A DNA stretch of 64,000 bases from Chryseobacterium sp. JUb7 (GCF_024806495.1 NZ_JANUFF010000003.1:372001-436000), one strand, 5' to 3'. Numbered from the stretch's first letter, positions 33,785 to 43,030 are shown. Notes: generated by a model from the letters alone, not told the origin. Program-made: numbers and translations.

Positions 33785-35071
33785 ATGAGTATCGAATTAC
33801 AAAATATAAAAAACCGTTTCGGAATTATCGGAAACTTTCCGGCATTAAACCGTGCCCTGGAAAAATCTATTCAGGTTGCCCCGACAGATATTTCCGTTCT
33901 GGTAATCGGAGAAAGTGGGGTCGGGAAAGAATTTATTCCGAAAATCATCCATTCAGAATCTAAAAGAAAACATCAGCCTTATATCGTTGTCAATTGCGGA
34001 GCTATTCCAGAAGGAACTATCGATTCAGAATTATTCGGTCATGAAAAAGGTGCTTTTACTGGTGCTACAGCAACAAGAAAGGGATATTTTGAAGTGGCAG
34101 ATGGCGGAACTATTTTTCTGGACGAGGTTGGAGAGCTCCCTTTGCAGACACAGGTTCGTCTGTTGAGAGTACTAGAGAGTGGTGAATTTATGAAAGTAGG
34201 TTCTTCACAGGTTCAAAAAACAAACGTAAGAATTGTAGCGGCTACTAATGTGAATATGATGAAGGCAATTCATGACGGAAGATTCCGTGAAGACTTGTAC
34301 TATCGACTAAATACCGTGCAAATTGATATGCCTCCTTTGAGAGAAAGAAAAGGTGATATTCATTTGCTGTTCAGGAAGTTTGCTATAGATTTTGCAGAAA
34401 AATACAGAATGCCTGAGCTTGAACTTGATCCGAGCGCTGTGCATTATGTTGAAAATTATACATTTCCGGGAAATGTCAGACAACTGAGAAATCTGGTTGA
34501 GCAAATGACGGTTGTGGAGCGAAACAGACATGTCACGGTAGAAAAGCTGGCTGAATATATTCCTATGGAGACCCATCTGCCAATGGTGGTTAATCAGCCT
34601 AATAATTCGAAGCAGACAGATTTTGGGAGCGAAAGAGAAATTATGTATAAAATTCTCTTCGATATGAGAAACGATATTAATGATTTAAAATCATTAACTT
34701 CGGAATTAATTAAAAATCGCGGTGCGGGGGATCTTAGTAATCATGAAAAAAGCTTGATTAACAGGATTTATACTCCTGAGCCACAGCAAAATGCTGTCCC
34801 AAGTTCTTTAGTATATTTTGAAGAGAATCATCATCCGGCAGTGCAGACTCCCACTATTATTTCAAACCCTGAAGAAAGTTATGAGGATTTTGAAGATATT
34901 GAAATTGAGGAAAACAGACCCGAATCTTTGTCTCTTCAGAATAACGAGAAGGATTTGATTATCAAGGCGTTGGAAAAGCATAAGGGACGCAGGAATAAAG
35001 CTGCTGATGAGTTGGGGATTTCGCAACGAACATTATACAGAAAAATAAAACAATATAACTTAGAAGAATAA
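33785..35071 (+). CDS. Sigma-54-type AAA+ transcriptional regulator without receiver domain
   Basis: 428 aa. The AAA+ domain fills the first 240 residues: Walker A GESGVGKE (42-49), the sigma-54 contact loop GAFTGA (89-94), Walker B GGTIFLDEVGELP, and the R finger region LRERKGDIHLLF. A linker of about 100 residues follows and then a Fis-type HTH (KAADELGISQRTLYRKIKQ). There is no N-terminal sensory domain, so activity must be set by partners or level. GAFTGA indicates action with RpoN. The next three genes follow closely (7, -4 and 1 bases), so it probably shares a transcript with LptE. Confidence 0.9.
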   Translation: MSIELQNIKNRFGIIGNFPALNRALEKSIQVAPTDISVLVIGESGVGKEFIPKIIHSESKRKHQPYIVVNCGAIPEGTIDSELFGHEKGAFTGATATRKGYFEVADGGTIFLDEVGELPLQTQVRLLRVLESGEFMKVGSSQVQKTNVRIVAATNVNMMKAIHDGRFREDLYYRLNTVQIDMPPLRERKGDIHLLFRKFAIDFAEKYRMPELELDPSAVHYVENYTFPGNVRQLRNLVEQMTVVERNRHVTVEKLAEYIPMETHLPMVVNQPNNSKQTDFGSEREIMYKILFDMRNDINDLKSLTSELIKNRGAGDLSNHEKSLINRIYTPEPQQNAVPSSLVYFEENHHPAVQTPTIISNPEESYEDFEDIEIEENRPESLSLQNNEKDLIIKALEKHKGRRNKAADELGISQRTLYRKIKQYNLEE

Positions 35072-35078
35072 AAAACAC

Positions 35079-35780
35079 ATGGGGAACTTTGATTTAATTA
35101 CAAACAAAAGATATAATTTTAACATAGGAAAGTATATTTCCGAAGGAATTGATCTGTTCAAAAAAGATATCGGAGGTTTTGTATTGGCGACCTTTTTGGC
35201 TGTTATTATGAGTATTATCCCTTTTTGCGGAATATTGGCAATGGGAAATTTTTATAAGATCTGTAAGAAAGCTGATGAAGGTAGACCGGTACAGGCGGGT
35301 GATATTTTTGATTTTACAGATTTCTGGGTGTACTTTAAATTTTTTGTATTACTTCTGGTTGTAGTTTTTGTATTAATGATCCCGGTGCAGATCACATTAA
35401 TTCCATTATTTGCTGCCGCACAGTATGGAGATGATCCCAGCGATATAGGAACAGCCTTATTTGCAGGAGGATTGGGAATCTGGTTCTGCTTATTTATATT
35501 ATTGATGTTTGCATTTTCTGTATCATTTTATTTTGTGCAGCCACTTATTTCAATTTACAGAATACAGAGTGTAAGACAGGCATATTCTCTATCATGGAAA
35601 ATTGCTAAGAAAAATTTCTGGATGATTCTTATTTTTATGATTCTTGCAGGAATTATTTCAGAAATTGGAATATTTGCATGTGGTATTGGTATTTTTCTGA
35701 CGGCTCCTTTGGGCCTGTGCATTAAATACATGAGTTTTAAAGACGTTTTAGAAACGCAAAATCAAAAGGTAGGTTTATGA
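35079..35780 (+). CDS. Hypothetical multi-pass membrane protein
   Basis: 233 aa with about six hydrophobic helices and short polar loops (ICKKADEGRPVQAGDIFDF, RQAYSLSWKIAKKNFW), the general layout of the DUF975/glycerophosphoryl-diester-like membrane families. I do not recognise a specific family. It starts 7 bases after the regulator and overlaps the LptE start by 4 (ATGA), so it is translationally coupled to LptE. Confidence 0.75.
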   Translation: MGNFDLITNKRYNFNIGKYISEGIDLFKKDIGGFVLATFLAVIMSIIPFCGILAMGNFYKICKKADEGRPVQAGDIFDFTDFWVYFKFFVLLLVVVFVLMIPVQITLIPLFAAAQYGDDPSDIGTALFAGGLGIWFCLFILLMFAFSVSFYFVQPLISIYRIQSVRQAYSLSWKIAKKNFWMILIFMILAGIISEIGIFACGIGIFLTAPLGLCIKYMSFKDVLETQNQKVGL

Positions 35781-36298
35781 ATAAAATAAAAATAATTTTC
35801 GGATTTATTATTCTTACATTGTTTCATCAGTGTTATTCCTTTACGGGATCTTCTCTTACGGATGAAAAAACCGTGCAGATTAATGAATTTCCAAACAATG
35901 CTGCGTTGGTGAATCCTGCTTTATCTCAGCAGTTTTCAACGGATATTCAAAACCGATTTTTACAAAGAACAACCTTAAAAGGAACTAAAGAAAACCCTGA
36001 TATTCTGGTTGAAGGAGAGATTACAGACTACTCAATTTCGCCGACAACGATCAGCTCGACAACGACCACGACTACAACGGGAGGAGTGATCAATGAGTCT
36101 CAGAATAAATTAACAATTACAGTGAAGGTGCATTATGAAAACAAAATTCATCCGGATTCCAGTTTCGACAGAACTTATTCCGATGAGGCGGTTTTCAACA
36201 ATAACTTGTCTCAGACAGATATAGAAACTTCACAGGTAAAAATTGTAACAGATAGAATTATCAATAAGATTTTTAACGATATTGTAGCAAACTGGTAA
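35777..36298 (+). CDS. lptE: LptE-family LPS assembly lipoprotein
   Basis: 173 aa. LptE plugs the LptD barrel that delivers LPS to the outer leaflet. N-terminal hydrophobic signal with a Cys at 19 (LTLFHQCYSF); the residues before Cys are unlike a classical lipobox, so lipidation is likely but not certain. The mature part has QINEFPNNAALVNPALSQQFSTDI and DILVEGEITDYSI, the pattern of the Bacteroidota LptE family. The gene order regulator, membrane protein, lptE, acidic protein is similar to what I recall in other flavobacteria. Confidence 0.82.
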   Translation: MNKIKIIFGFIILTLFHQCYSFTGSSLTDEKTVQINEFPNNAALVNPALSQQFSTDIQNRFLQRTTLKGTKENPDILVEGEITDYSISPTTISSTTTTTTTGGVINESQNKLTITVKVHYENKIHPDSSFDRTYSDEAVFNNNLSQTDIETSQVKIVTDRIINKIFNDIVANW

Positions 36299-36299
36299 A

Positions 36300-38498
36300 A
36301 TGAATCCTAGAGTTTTAGAATTATTAAAGAACCCAAAAAATATTCAGTCAGAAGACCTCAATCTTTTGAAAGAAGAGATTGATTCTTTTCCTTTTATTCA
36401 AAATATCAGGGCATTGCATTTGTATGGTATTCACCTTTATGATAAAGCGAATTACCAAAAAGAGCTTTCCATAACTGCCGCTTACACAACAGATAAAAAA
36501 ATACTTTATCAGTTGATCAATGGTAAAATTCAACAAAAACAGAAGCCTAAAGTAGAAATTGCTGTTGAAGAAAAAATACCTGAATTCCCTAAAAATACAT
36601 TTAATTACACCTATAAAAGAAGTAATTTTCCTCTAAAAAGAGAGGATAAAGAAACTTCTGCTGAAAATATAATGATTCCCGTTCGACAGCCTGAATCTTC
36701 CATAAATCCGGAAAAGGAAATTATAGAAGAATCTGTAACGGAAAATAAATACGCAGAAGCATCATGTCTGGTTCAAAACAATACACCAGAAATCAAACAT
36801 GTTTATGTAGATGGTGAAAGAAACAGGATTTTATTTGAAGGGGAAGAAAATTTCCTTAACGAAGAAAACTCTGAAACTATTGATCTGGAATCCACCTTAG
36901 AATCAGGATCTATTGTTACCCATAAACAGGATTTGGGACAGCTTCAAAATAGTACAGAGAAAGTTTCAGAAATCCCTGCCGAGCCTGAAATTACTGAAGA
37001 GTTGAATTCTGAAGTACCTATTGAATCTGAAAATATTTCGGATGAGAAAATTGCAGAGAGTAAGGAAAATGCAGCCATCAGTGAAGTAGAACCTTTTATG
37101 GAAGAGGTAAATATTCCTGCAAATGATATTCCGGAAGAAAATACGGAAGAAAGTGCTTCGATTGAAGGTTCAGAAATCCTTCAGGAAGAAGGTGTTGAGT
37201 TTACTCCTGAAACTATTATTAATGAGGATAAAATTTCCTCAGAAAAAATGGAGGATGAAGTTAAGGATGAGTCTGACATAAGCTTTCATGAAACACAGTC
37301 TTTCATGCCGGATGTGAATATTCCATCTGAAAAATTAGAAGCAACGGAAATTGCCTCCGAAAATAAAGAGTCTGCTGAAGGAAATTCTGATGTTGAATTA
37401 AATGACGTGCAGAAAGACCAGTTGAAAGCATCTGAGGATACTCAAAATGAGGAAGTTGCTGTGGCTGGATCCAATAAGCATGAAGATGAAATGAGACGTC
37501 TGATTGAGCGGGTTGAAAAGAAAATGAAAGAAAGCAAGAAAGTTTCTGATGATCAAAAAACAGAGGAGACTGATGCTGCCAACAATGATATCAGTTTTGC
37601 TGAAACTCAAAGTTTTGAGGTCATTTCTGCTGATGAAAAAACGGCTGAAGATAAACAAGAGGTATCTGACCCCACTGAAGAAGCTCAGGAAGTTGCAGAA
37701 GAACCTGTAGAAACCAATCAGGAATCTGAAACAGAGAAAGAAATTATAAAAGAATGGAAACCGATGAGTTTTGAGGCTCATGTTCCTGATTCTCTTATTA
37801 ATAAAGAACAAAACAGTCCTCAGTCTGAAGCTGTCAGTAATGAAACTGAAATTTCAGAAAAAGAAAATACCTTACCGGAGCAAGAAGATGTTCAGGAAAT
37901 CAAAGAAGATCAATCTTCAGAACCTGAAATAAATGATGAAGGTTCTGGAAAGCAGGAAATAACAATGATAGAAGAACAGAAAGATGATGAAGCGCCCGTA
38001 ATGAATGTTTCTTTCTTTAGTTCTGATATTTCAAGCTGGTCTGCGGAAAAATCTCAACCTGTGTCTGAGCCGGATGCCAAAGAAGAAATGAAAGAGATTC
38101 CGGAAAAAGAAGTGAAAACTCAAAGCGATATAGACAGCAATGTTCCAGGATTTATCAACACTTGGCAAAGCTGGCTGAAAATTGACAGAGAAGAGGAAGA
38201 AGAGCCTGTAGAAGAAAAGAAAGAAATTATAGAGATTAAGAATAAAGTGATTGAAACCTTTATCGAAAATAACCCGAAAATTTCTCAACTTAAAGAAGAG
38301 TCTGCTTACGTTATAAAGGAAAGAAATGATGATATTTCACACTTAATGACCGAGACGTTGGCTACTTTATACTTCGAACAGAAATTGTATACAAAAGCGA
38401 TCAAGGCATTTGAAATATTAATTAAAAAGACACCTGAAAAGAAAGCTTATTTTGAAGAGAAAATTCAGAACATAAAAGATTTTAGAAGTAAAAACTAA
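36300..38498 (+). CDS. Long acidic low-complexity protein with terminal helical repeat
   Basis: 732 aa. The N-terminus (NPRVLELLKNP through LLKEEIDSFPFIQNIRALHLYGIHLYDKANYQKEL) is a folded helical domain. From about 120 to 640 it is Glu/Ser/Ala-rich and probably unfolded, with loosely repeated units such as ISFHETQSFMPDVNIP, ISFAETQSFEVI and PFMEEVNIPANDIPE. The end (LATLYFEQKLYTKAIKAFEILIKKTPEKKAYFEEKI) is one TPR-like unit. No signal peptide, so cytoplasmic. It begins 1 base after lptE; a scaffold role tied to envelope assembly is guesswork. Confidence 0.72.
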   Translation: MNPRVLELLKNPKNIQSEDLNLLKEEIDSFPFIQNIRALHLYGIHLYDKANYQKELSITAAYTTDKKILYQLINGKIQQKQKPKVEIAVEEKIPEFPKNTFNYTYKRSNFPLKREDKETSAENIMIPVRQPESSINPEKEIIEESVTENKYAEASCLVQNNTPEIKHVYVDGERNRILFEGEENFLNEENSETIDLESTLESGSIVTHKQDLGQLQNSTEKVSEIPAEPEITEELNSEVPIESENISDEKIAESKENAAISEVEPFMEEVNIPANDIPEENTEESASIEGSEILQEEGVEFTPETIINEDKISSEKMEDEVKDESDISFHETQSFMPDVNIPSEKLEATEIASENKESAEGNSDVELNDVQKDQLKASEDTQNEEVAVAGSNKHEDEMRRLIERVEKKMKESKKVSDDQKTEETDAANNDISFAETQSFEVISADEKTAEDKQEVSDPTEEAQEVAEEPVETNQESETEKEIIKEWKPMSFEAHVPDSLINKEQNSPQSEAVSNETEISEKENTLPEQEDVQEIKEDQSSEPEINDEGSGKQEITMIEEQKDDEAPVMNVSFFSSDISSWSAEKSQPVSEPDAKEEMKEIPEKEVKTQSDIDSNVPGFINTWQSWLKIDREEEEEPVEEKKEIIEIKNKVIETFIENNPKISQLKEESAYVIKERNDDISHLMTETLATLYFEQKLYTKAIKAFEILIKKTPEKKAYFEEKIQNIKDFRSKN

Positions 38499-38598
38499 AT
38501 CTATCTGGAAGACAAGCACTTTTGTGAGGGTATATAATAATGCTTTTCCTTTTGCATATGGAGTTTTATCAGCAAATATAATCGAGCATAAAAATAGC

Positions 38599-38631
38599 AA
38601 AAAAGACTGAGTGATAAACTTAGTCTTTTTT
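38599..38631. terminator. Bidirectional terminator
   Basis: GACTGAGT (38605-38612) pairs with ACTTAGTC (38618-38625) inside A6 and T runs, between the convergent acidic-protein and DUF4126 genes. The bases from 38499 to 38598 contain no gene I can support. Confidence 0.88.
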
Positions 38632-39239
38632 TATGTGTAATGAACTGGCTTTTTCCTGTTCCTTAATTTTTTCCATGCCTTTCTTCCCAGAATGACAATG
38701 CATACAATGGTTAAAATCGCGAGAATGACAGCAATTATAGGTGCAGCCATTGCCAAAATAGACATAATCCCTGCTCCGGCGGTTTCGGTTGTTCCTACCA
38801 CAGAATTTCCTAATCCTCCTGTTGTTGCGGTAGAGGCAGCACGGATTCCTGCAAAACCGGAACTTATCGTAGCCGCAGTTCCGCCCCCTGCAATTAATGC
38901 CAGTCCCCATTGTGCAAATGATCCGATATCAGCAAACTGGCTCGCAAATAATACGGAACCGGCAATCGTTGCCAGCGGAACCGATAAGGTATCCAACAGA
39001 TGATCAATAAATGGAATGTAATAGGCTAGGACTTCAACAACCATTGCTATTGCAGTCGTAATAAGAGTGGGAAGCCCGGCAAGCCATTCGAACTGTTCAC
39101 TCATCGGGATCCAGTTAAAATAAGACGCTAGACTGACGGCAAATAAAGGTAGGAAAACCCTGAAACCTGTTGCTGCAGCCAAACCGATACCTATAAAGGC
39201 ACTTAAGATATAGGGTAAATAGGGAATATTGTCTAACAT
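38631..39239 (-). CDS. DUF4126 family membrane protein
   Basis: 202 aa. Several helices with Gly/Ala-rich turns: IGLAAATGFRVFLPLFAVSLAS, LITTAIAMVVEVLAYYIPF and the conserved centre GGGTAATISSGFAGIRAASTATTGGLGN (a Gly/Ala run of more than 20 residues, quoted only in part here: GGGTAATISSGFAGIR). Typical of DUF4126, whose role is unknown. Single gene; a terminator sits at its end. Confidence 0.85.
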   Translation of the reverse strand: MLDNIPYLPYILSAFIGIGLAAATGFRVFLPLFAVSLASYFNWIPMSEQFEWLAGLPTLITTAIAMVVEVLAYYIPFIDHLLDTLSVPLATIAGSVLFASQFADIGSFAQWGLALIAGGGTAATISSGFAGIRAASTATTGGLGNSVVGTTETAGAGIMSILAMAAPIIAVILAILTIVCIVILGRKAWKKLRNRKKPVHYT

Positions 39240-39364
39240 ATTAATTTTCAGATTATTTGTTTCCTTTAAAGTTACAAAAAATAATATTCTTAAAAATTAA
39301 TCTGTAGAACTACCGGAAAATATCCACAATTGACCAGTGAAAACTTATATAATTAAAATAAAAA

Positions 39365-39739
39365 TTAAGACTTTTTCTGGACCTGGCAAAGCTTAATAAA
39401 CTGAGCCTCCACATCCTGAAACTTTTGAGGCAATTCCGGAGAAGCCCAAAAAAGCATTGCCATTGTTTTTTCTCCGAAGGCTTCTTTAAAAAGGTCCTTG
39501 TTCAGACGGTAACATTCACGTAGAAGTCTTTTTATACGATTTCTGTGAACTGCCTTTTTAAAATATCTTTTAGAAACTGAAACCGTAAATTTTGTAGATG
39601 CCACAGGAAAACGGGGCTTGTCTTTCAGTATAATTATTCTCAAATTTCCATGAGTTCTCCATTTACCTTTTTCAAAAAGTAAGGTGATTTCAGTTTTGGC
39701 TTTTAGCTTTTCTGCTCTGGGATATTTAGAATCTGTCAT
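39365..39739 (-). CDS. rnpA: Ribonuclease P protein component
   Basis: 124 aa. It binds the RNase P RNA and helps mature tRNA 5' ends. The signature helix HRNRIKRLLRECYRLN is clear, and the N-terminus KYPRAEKLKAKTEITLLFEKG is standard. rpmH is not adjacent, unlike in most other phyla, but this separation is usual in Flavobacteriia. It begins 34 bases after an inverted-repeat structure that follows tcdA. Confidence 0.95.
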   Translation of the reverse strand: MTDSKYPRAEKLKAKTEITLLFEKGKWRTHGNLRIIILKDKPRFPVASTKFTVSVSKRYFKKAVHRNRIKRLLRECYRLNKDLFKEAFGEKTMAMLFWASPELPQKFQDVEAQFIKLCQVQKKS

Positions 39740-39773
39740 TTACGGGCTGTAAATATAGTATTTGTTTTTATGT

Positions 39774-39850
39774 TTTTCCCACAGGTTTCAAAAATCTATG
39801 ACGAAAATATTCTCCGTCATTTGTGAAAACCTGTGAAATCTGTGGGAAAA
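39774..39850. repeat. Nested inverted repeats between tcdA and rnpA
   Basis: The outer 11-bp arms TTTTCCCACAG (39774-39784) and CTGTGGGAAAA (39840-39850) enclose ACAGGTTTCA / TGAAAACCTGT (39781-39790, 39824-39834, one bulge) and ATGACG / CGTCAT (39798-39803, 39815-39820). The words CTGTGAAATCTGTGGG are of a type seen repeatedly between genes in Flavobacteriia. It starts 4 bases after the tcdA stop on the minus strand and may end that transcript. Confidence 0.7.
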
Positions 39851-39853
39851 TTT

Positions 39854-40579
39854 TTAGTCTTTATTCAATAAATGATTAATAACTTCCGAAGCGGTGTACA
39901 GACCGAAAATTGCGGGCATATAACTTATGGTCCCGTAAAAAGATCTTTTATAATTGGTTCCGTCAGTCATTTTCAGACTTTCTTCATCCTGAATGTCATT
40001 GGCAAAAACACAACGTACTCCCTTATCGATTTTTTCTTTCTTCAATCTCTTTCTTACCTGTCTTGCAAGGTGGCAGTGTTCAGTCTTGCTGATGTCTCTT
40101 ACCATTACCTTGCTGGGATCGGTTTTTCCACCAGCACCCATGGAGCTTACAATTTTTATTCTTCTTCTTTTGGCAGCGATAATAAGACAAAGCTTCGGCG
40201 TTACACTGTCAATACAATCCAGAACATAATCAAATTTTGCAGAATCCAATACTTCATCCATTCTTTCAGGATTTAGAAATTCATTGATTTTAACTAAATT
40301 AAGCGTTGGATTAATGTCTAAAAGTCTCTCTGCAACAACATCTACTTTGTGCTTTCCAACGGTGGAATGTAATGCAGGTAACTGCCTGTTAATGTTTGTG
40401 ATGTCAACAGTATCTCCGTCCACAATTGTCATGTTGCCGACTCCGGCTCTTGCAAGAAATTCGGCTGCAAAAGAACCGACTCCACCTAAACCAACTACCA
40501 AGACGGTCGCCTTATTAAGTTTTTCCAATCCTTCTTCTTTTATCAGAAGCTCCGTTCTTTCCAACCAGTACTTATCCAT
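39854..40579 (-). CDS. tcdA: tRNA threonylcarbamoyladenosine dehydratase TcdA
   Basis: 241 aa. E1-like (ThiF/MoeB/HesA) ATP-dependent enzyme that cyclises t6A37 in tRNA to ct6A. Nucleotide site VLVVGLGGVGSFAAEFLARAG; the NINRQLPALHSTVGKHK motif and the DCIDSVTPKL substrate segment; the C-terminus (SFYGTISYMPAIFGLYTASEVI) is that of the CsdL/TcdA group. It overlaps the end of the tatD gene by 8 bases, so translation is coupled. Confidence 0.9.
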   Translation of the reverse strand: MDKYWLERTELLIKEEGLEKLNKATVLVVGLGGVGSFAAEFLARAGVGNMTIVDGDTVDITNINRQLPALHSTVGKHKVDVVAERLLDINPTLNLVKINEFLNPERMDEVLDSAKFDYVLDCIDSVTPKLCLIIAAKRRRIKIVSSMGAGGKTDPSKVMVRDISKTEHCHLARQVRKRLKKEKIDKGVRCVFANDIQDEESLKMTDGTNYKRSFYGTISYMPAIFGLYTASEVINHLLNKD

Positions 40580-41198
40580 TTTGTATTGTCTCTAAATTTT
40601 CTAAAATTTGTTCGTTTAACCTTTCCAAAGAAATTCCTTTGATTTCCGCAGCTTTCTGATACAGTTCTTCAATTATAAAATCATCATTATCTGTTTCCAA
40701 AAAGACTTTATCCAAAGGAGTCATTTTCAAAGTATTTTGCAAAGATAAATTATACAAAACTGCTTTTCCAAAACTCAGATAAAAATTATTTTTAAGTAAA
40801 TCCTCTGCGATGCCCTGTTTTTTATTAAAACCATGAATAATCATAGCTTGTTCAGCGTATTTTTTAAAGGAAATGACCTCGTAAAATTTTCTTACGCAAT
40901 GGATGATTAAGGGTTTTTTCACGTCATTAGATATTTTTATCTGTCTTAAAAAAACGTCTTCCTGGGTTTTTTGATCTACGTTGGAAAAAGAATCCAGCCC
41001 GCATTCTCCAATGGCAAAACATCGATCATTTATATTGGATTGCAGCCAGTGGAATTGAGAGTCCAGCATATCAATATTGATTTCTTTAGGATGAATTCCT
41101 ACAGAAAACGCGAAATCAGGCGGAATGTTTTCCGGGTTTACATTATAAATTCCGTACCCGATATATTTCTTATGGTGATGAAAATCAAAAAAATCCAT
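40572..41198 (-). CDS. TatD-family metal-dependent hydrolase (short form)
   Basis: 208 aa, about 50 shorter than classical TatD. Metal-site residues in order: DFHHHKK near the N-terminus, GECGLDS, IIHCVRK, MIIHGFNKK and LETDNDD. TatD proteins are DNases or quality-control hydrolases; the short flavobacterial form is usual in this clade as far as I know. It is coupled to tcdA by an 8-base overlap. A -7 box at 41203-41210 lies so close to the ATG that the transcript may be leaderless. Confidence 0.85.
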   Translation of the reverse strand: MDFFDFHHHKKYIGYGIYNVNPENIPPDFAFSVGIHPKEINIDMLDSQFHWLQSNINDRCFAIGECGLDSFSNVDQKTQEDVFLRQIKISNDVKKPLIIHCVRKFYEVISFKKYAEQAMIIHGFNKKQGIAEDLLKNNFYLSFGKAVLYNLSLQNTLKMTPLDKVFLETDNDDFIIEELYQKAAEIKGISLERLNEQILENLETIQNG

Positions 41199-41202
41199 TT
41201 GT

Positions 41203-41210
41203 CAAAAATA
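41203..41210 (-). promoter_or_regulatory. -7 box abutting the tatD start
   Basis: Minus strand TATTTTTG fits TAnnTTTG and ends only 4 bases before the ATG at 41198. No -33 TTG at the usual distance. If used, the mRNA would begin at or next to the start codon. Confidence 0.4.
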
Positions 41211-41297
41211 AGATTATTTAGAATTAATGTAAAATTCTTAAACGAACGTTTATAAATTTGTTAAAAATTTCTTAACTTTACCTGAAAGCAACACTTC

Positions 41298-41927
41298 ATG
41301 AAAAAAAAATTTACGGAAAAACAAATTCATATTTTAGACATTGCAGAAGAGCTTATCGCAAAAAAAGGCTATGAGGGAACATCGGTGAGAGATATCTGTT
41401 CCAAAGCCAATATCAATGTAGCGATGATCTCCTATTATTTCGGATCTAAGGAGAAAATGATGTCTTACCTTTACCAATACAGAGTTTTAAAAACCAGAGA
41501 AAATTTTTCTGAATTTGCAGATACCATTAAAGATGGTAAGCCCGAAATGCAGATGAAGGAAATTATAAAGTACATTGTTTCTCAGTTATTTAAATATAAT
41601 TATTTCCACGGATTTGTGACTCAGGAACTTCGTCATACAGAAAATCTGAAAGATGAATTGTTGGATTTCTATCAGTTATTTGTCAAAAAACTGGATGAGG
41701 TGATTAAAAAAGGGGTCACATCAGGAGTTTTTACTTTTACTCCGAAACCTGAAGATATTCTGACCACGATTATCGGGTCTACTTTATTTGTTATCCGAAA
41801 CAAAAATTTTTACGAATTATATGTTCCGAGCAAAAATGAGGAAACTTACTCCAAAGAAGCCGAAAAAAAGGTAAGAATGAATCTCTTACTCAGTGTTTTT
41901 GCAATTTTGGGATACGCTGCGGACTAA
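41298..41927 (+). CDS. TetR/AcrR-family transcriptional regulator
   Basis: 209 aa. The N-terminal HTH is clear: ILDIAEELIAKKGYEGTSVRDICSKANINVAMISYYFGSKE is the family's helix set (quoted parts: AKKGYEGTSVRDIC and ISYYFGSKEKMM). The C-terminal ligand domain is of the TetR_C type without a recognisable subgroup. Divergent from tatD and upstream of bamD; the target genes and ligand are unknown. Confidence 0.9.
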   Translation: MKKKFTEKQIHILDIAEELIAKKGYEGTSVRDICSKANINVAMISYYFGSKEKMMSYLYQYRVLKTRENFSEFADTIKDGKPEMQMKEIIKYIVSQLFKYNYFHGFVTQELRHTENLKDELLDFYQLFVKKLDEVIKKGVTSGVFTFTPKPEDILTTIIGSTLFVIRNKNFYELYVPSKNEETYSKEAEKKVRMNLLLSVFAILGYAAD

Positions 41928-41974
41928 AATTACGTTAAATAATCATAAAAAAAAATCTATTGGCAAAAAAGTTA

Positions 41975-41982
41975 TATTTTTG
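41975..41982 (+). promoter_or_regulatory. -7 box of bamD
   Basis: TATTTTTG fits TAnnTTTG, 49 bases before the bamD ATG. A TTG at 41960-41962 is too near (spacing 12), so the -33 element is unclear. Confidence 0.45.
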
Positions 41983-42030
41983 CAAATTAGTAAATCGGTG
42001 GTATAGTCCGAAAACTGTTGAATTTTTTAT

Positions 42031-43026
42031 ATGAAAAAATATATTTTAGGTCTTTTTGCTGTAGCAGTGGTAACATCATGCGTGAGTCAGCAGGAAAAAG
42101 CAATGAAAAGTGCTGATAAAAATTTCATTTTAAAAGCAGCGAATGACAACTTTGCTAAAAAGAAGTGGAAGAACGCTTTGGCTCTTTATGACAGGCTTGC
42201 CAATCTTGTTGCCGGTACTGATGATTTTCCGAATGTAGGTTTTAATACGGCCTATGCGAATTATTACGATAAAAACTTTAAACTCGCGGGGCATCAGTTC
42301 AAAAACTTTGCGGTAAGTTTTCCAAAAGATCCGAGAGCAGAAGAGGCGGCTTATATGTCGGCTTTATGTTACTATGAAGGATCTATGGATTATAACCTGG
42401 ACCAGACAAGTACTGAATTGGCGATTAATGAGCTTCAGGATTTCCTGAACAATTATCCGAATTCCGAGAGATCTAAGAATATCACGACATTAATCGATGA
42501 ACTGTCTTATAAGCTTGAATTTAAAGCATATGAAAATGCAAGACAGTATTTCAATATGGGAGATTATAAAGCGGCAAACGTTGCTTTAGAAAATGTATTG
42601 GAAGATTTCCCAAGTACAAAGCTTCGTCCGAAAATTTATGATTATATGATGAAGTCTCGCTACGAACTGGCTGCGAAATCTATTTATGATCTTAAAGACG
42701 AACGTATTGAAAGCGCATTGTCATTTACAAGACAGGTAGAAAAAGATCTTCCAAATACGGAATATTCTAAAGCTGCTTTGGACTTGAGACAGAAACTGGA
42801 AAAAGAGAAGAAGGATTTTGTTATTGTAAAAAAGAATACAGAAGCTAGAATTGCTGCATTAACGGCAAGACAGAAAAAAGAAGCAGATAAGCTGGCTACG
42901 CAGAATAAAACGGAGCAGCAAATGAAGGATCAGCTAGATGCACAGAAGAAAGCAATGCAGATCCAGAGGGATAGTGCGGCACTTCAGACACCTCCTCCCG
43001 CTGCGACTTTCAAAATTCAAAGATAA
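42031..43026 (+). CDS. bamD: Outer-membrane assembly lipoprotein BamD
   Basis: 331 aa. Lipoprotein signal with lipobox VTSC (Cys17). Five TPR-type repeats follow (for example ALYDRLANLVAGTDDFPNVGFNTAYANYY and PRAEEAAYMSALCYYEGSMDYNLDQ; quoted segments: EEAAYMSALCYYEGSMDY), as in BamD of the barrel-assembly complex in the periplasm. The C-terminal tail (about 270-331) is a Lys/Gln-rich helix that extends beyond E. coli BamD and is common in Bacteroidota. It heads a conserved order with rpoZ, coaBC, DUF4835 and recN. Confidence 0.92.
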   Translation: MKKYILGLFAVAVVTSCVSQQEKAMKSADKNFILKAANDNFAKKKWKNALALYDRLANLVAGTDDFPNVGFNTAYANYYDKNFKLAGHQFKNFAVSFPKDPRAEEAAYMSALCYYEGSMDYNLDQTSTELAINELQDFLNNYPNSERSKNITTLIDELSYKLEFKAYENARQYFNMGDYKAANVALENVLEDFPSTKLRPKIYDYMMKSRYELAAKSIYDLKDERIESALSFTRQVEKDLPNTEYSKAALDLRQKLEKEKKDFVIVKKNTEARIAALTARQKKEADKLATQNKTEQQMKDQLDAQKKAMQIQRDSAALQTPPPAATFKIQR

Positions 43027-43030
43027 TTCG

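Noticed and set aside
38418..38600. 60-codon minus-strand frame after the acidic protein gene
   Set aside because: Half of it lies inside the acidic-protein gene. The intergenic part, reading DKTPYAKGKALLYTL, looked like a possible gene remnant, but I cannot match it to any family.
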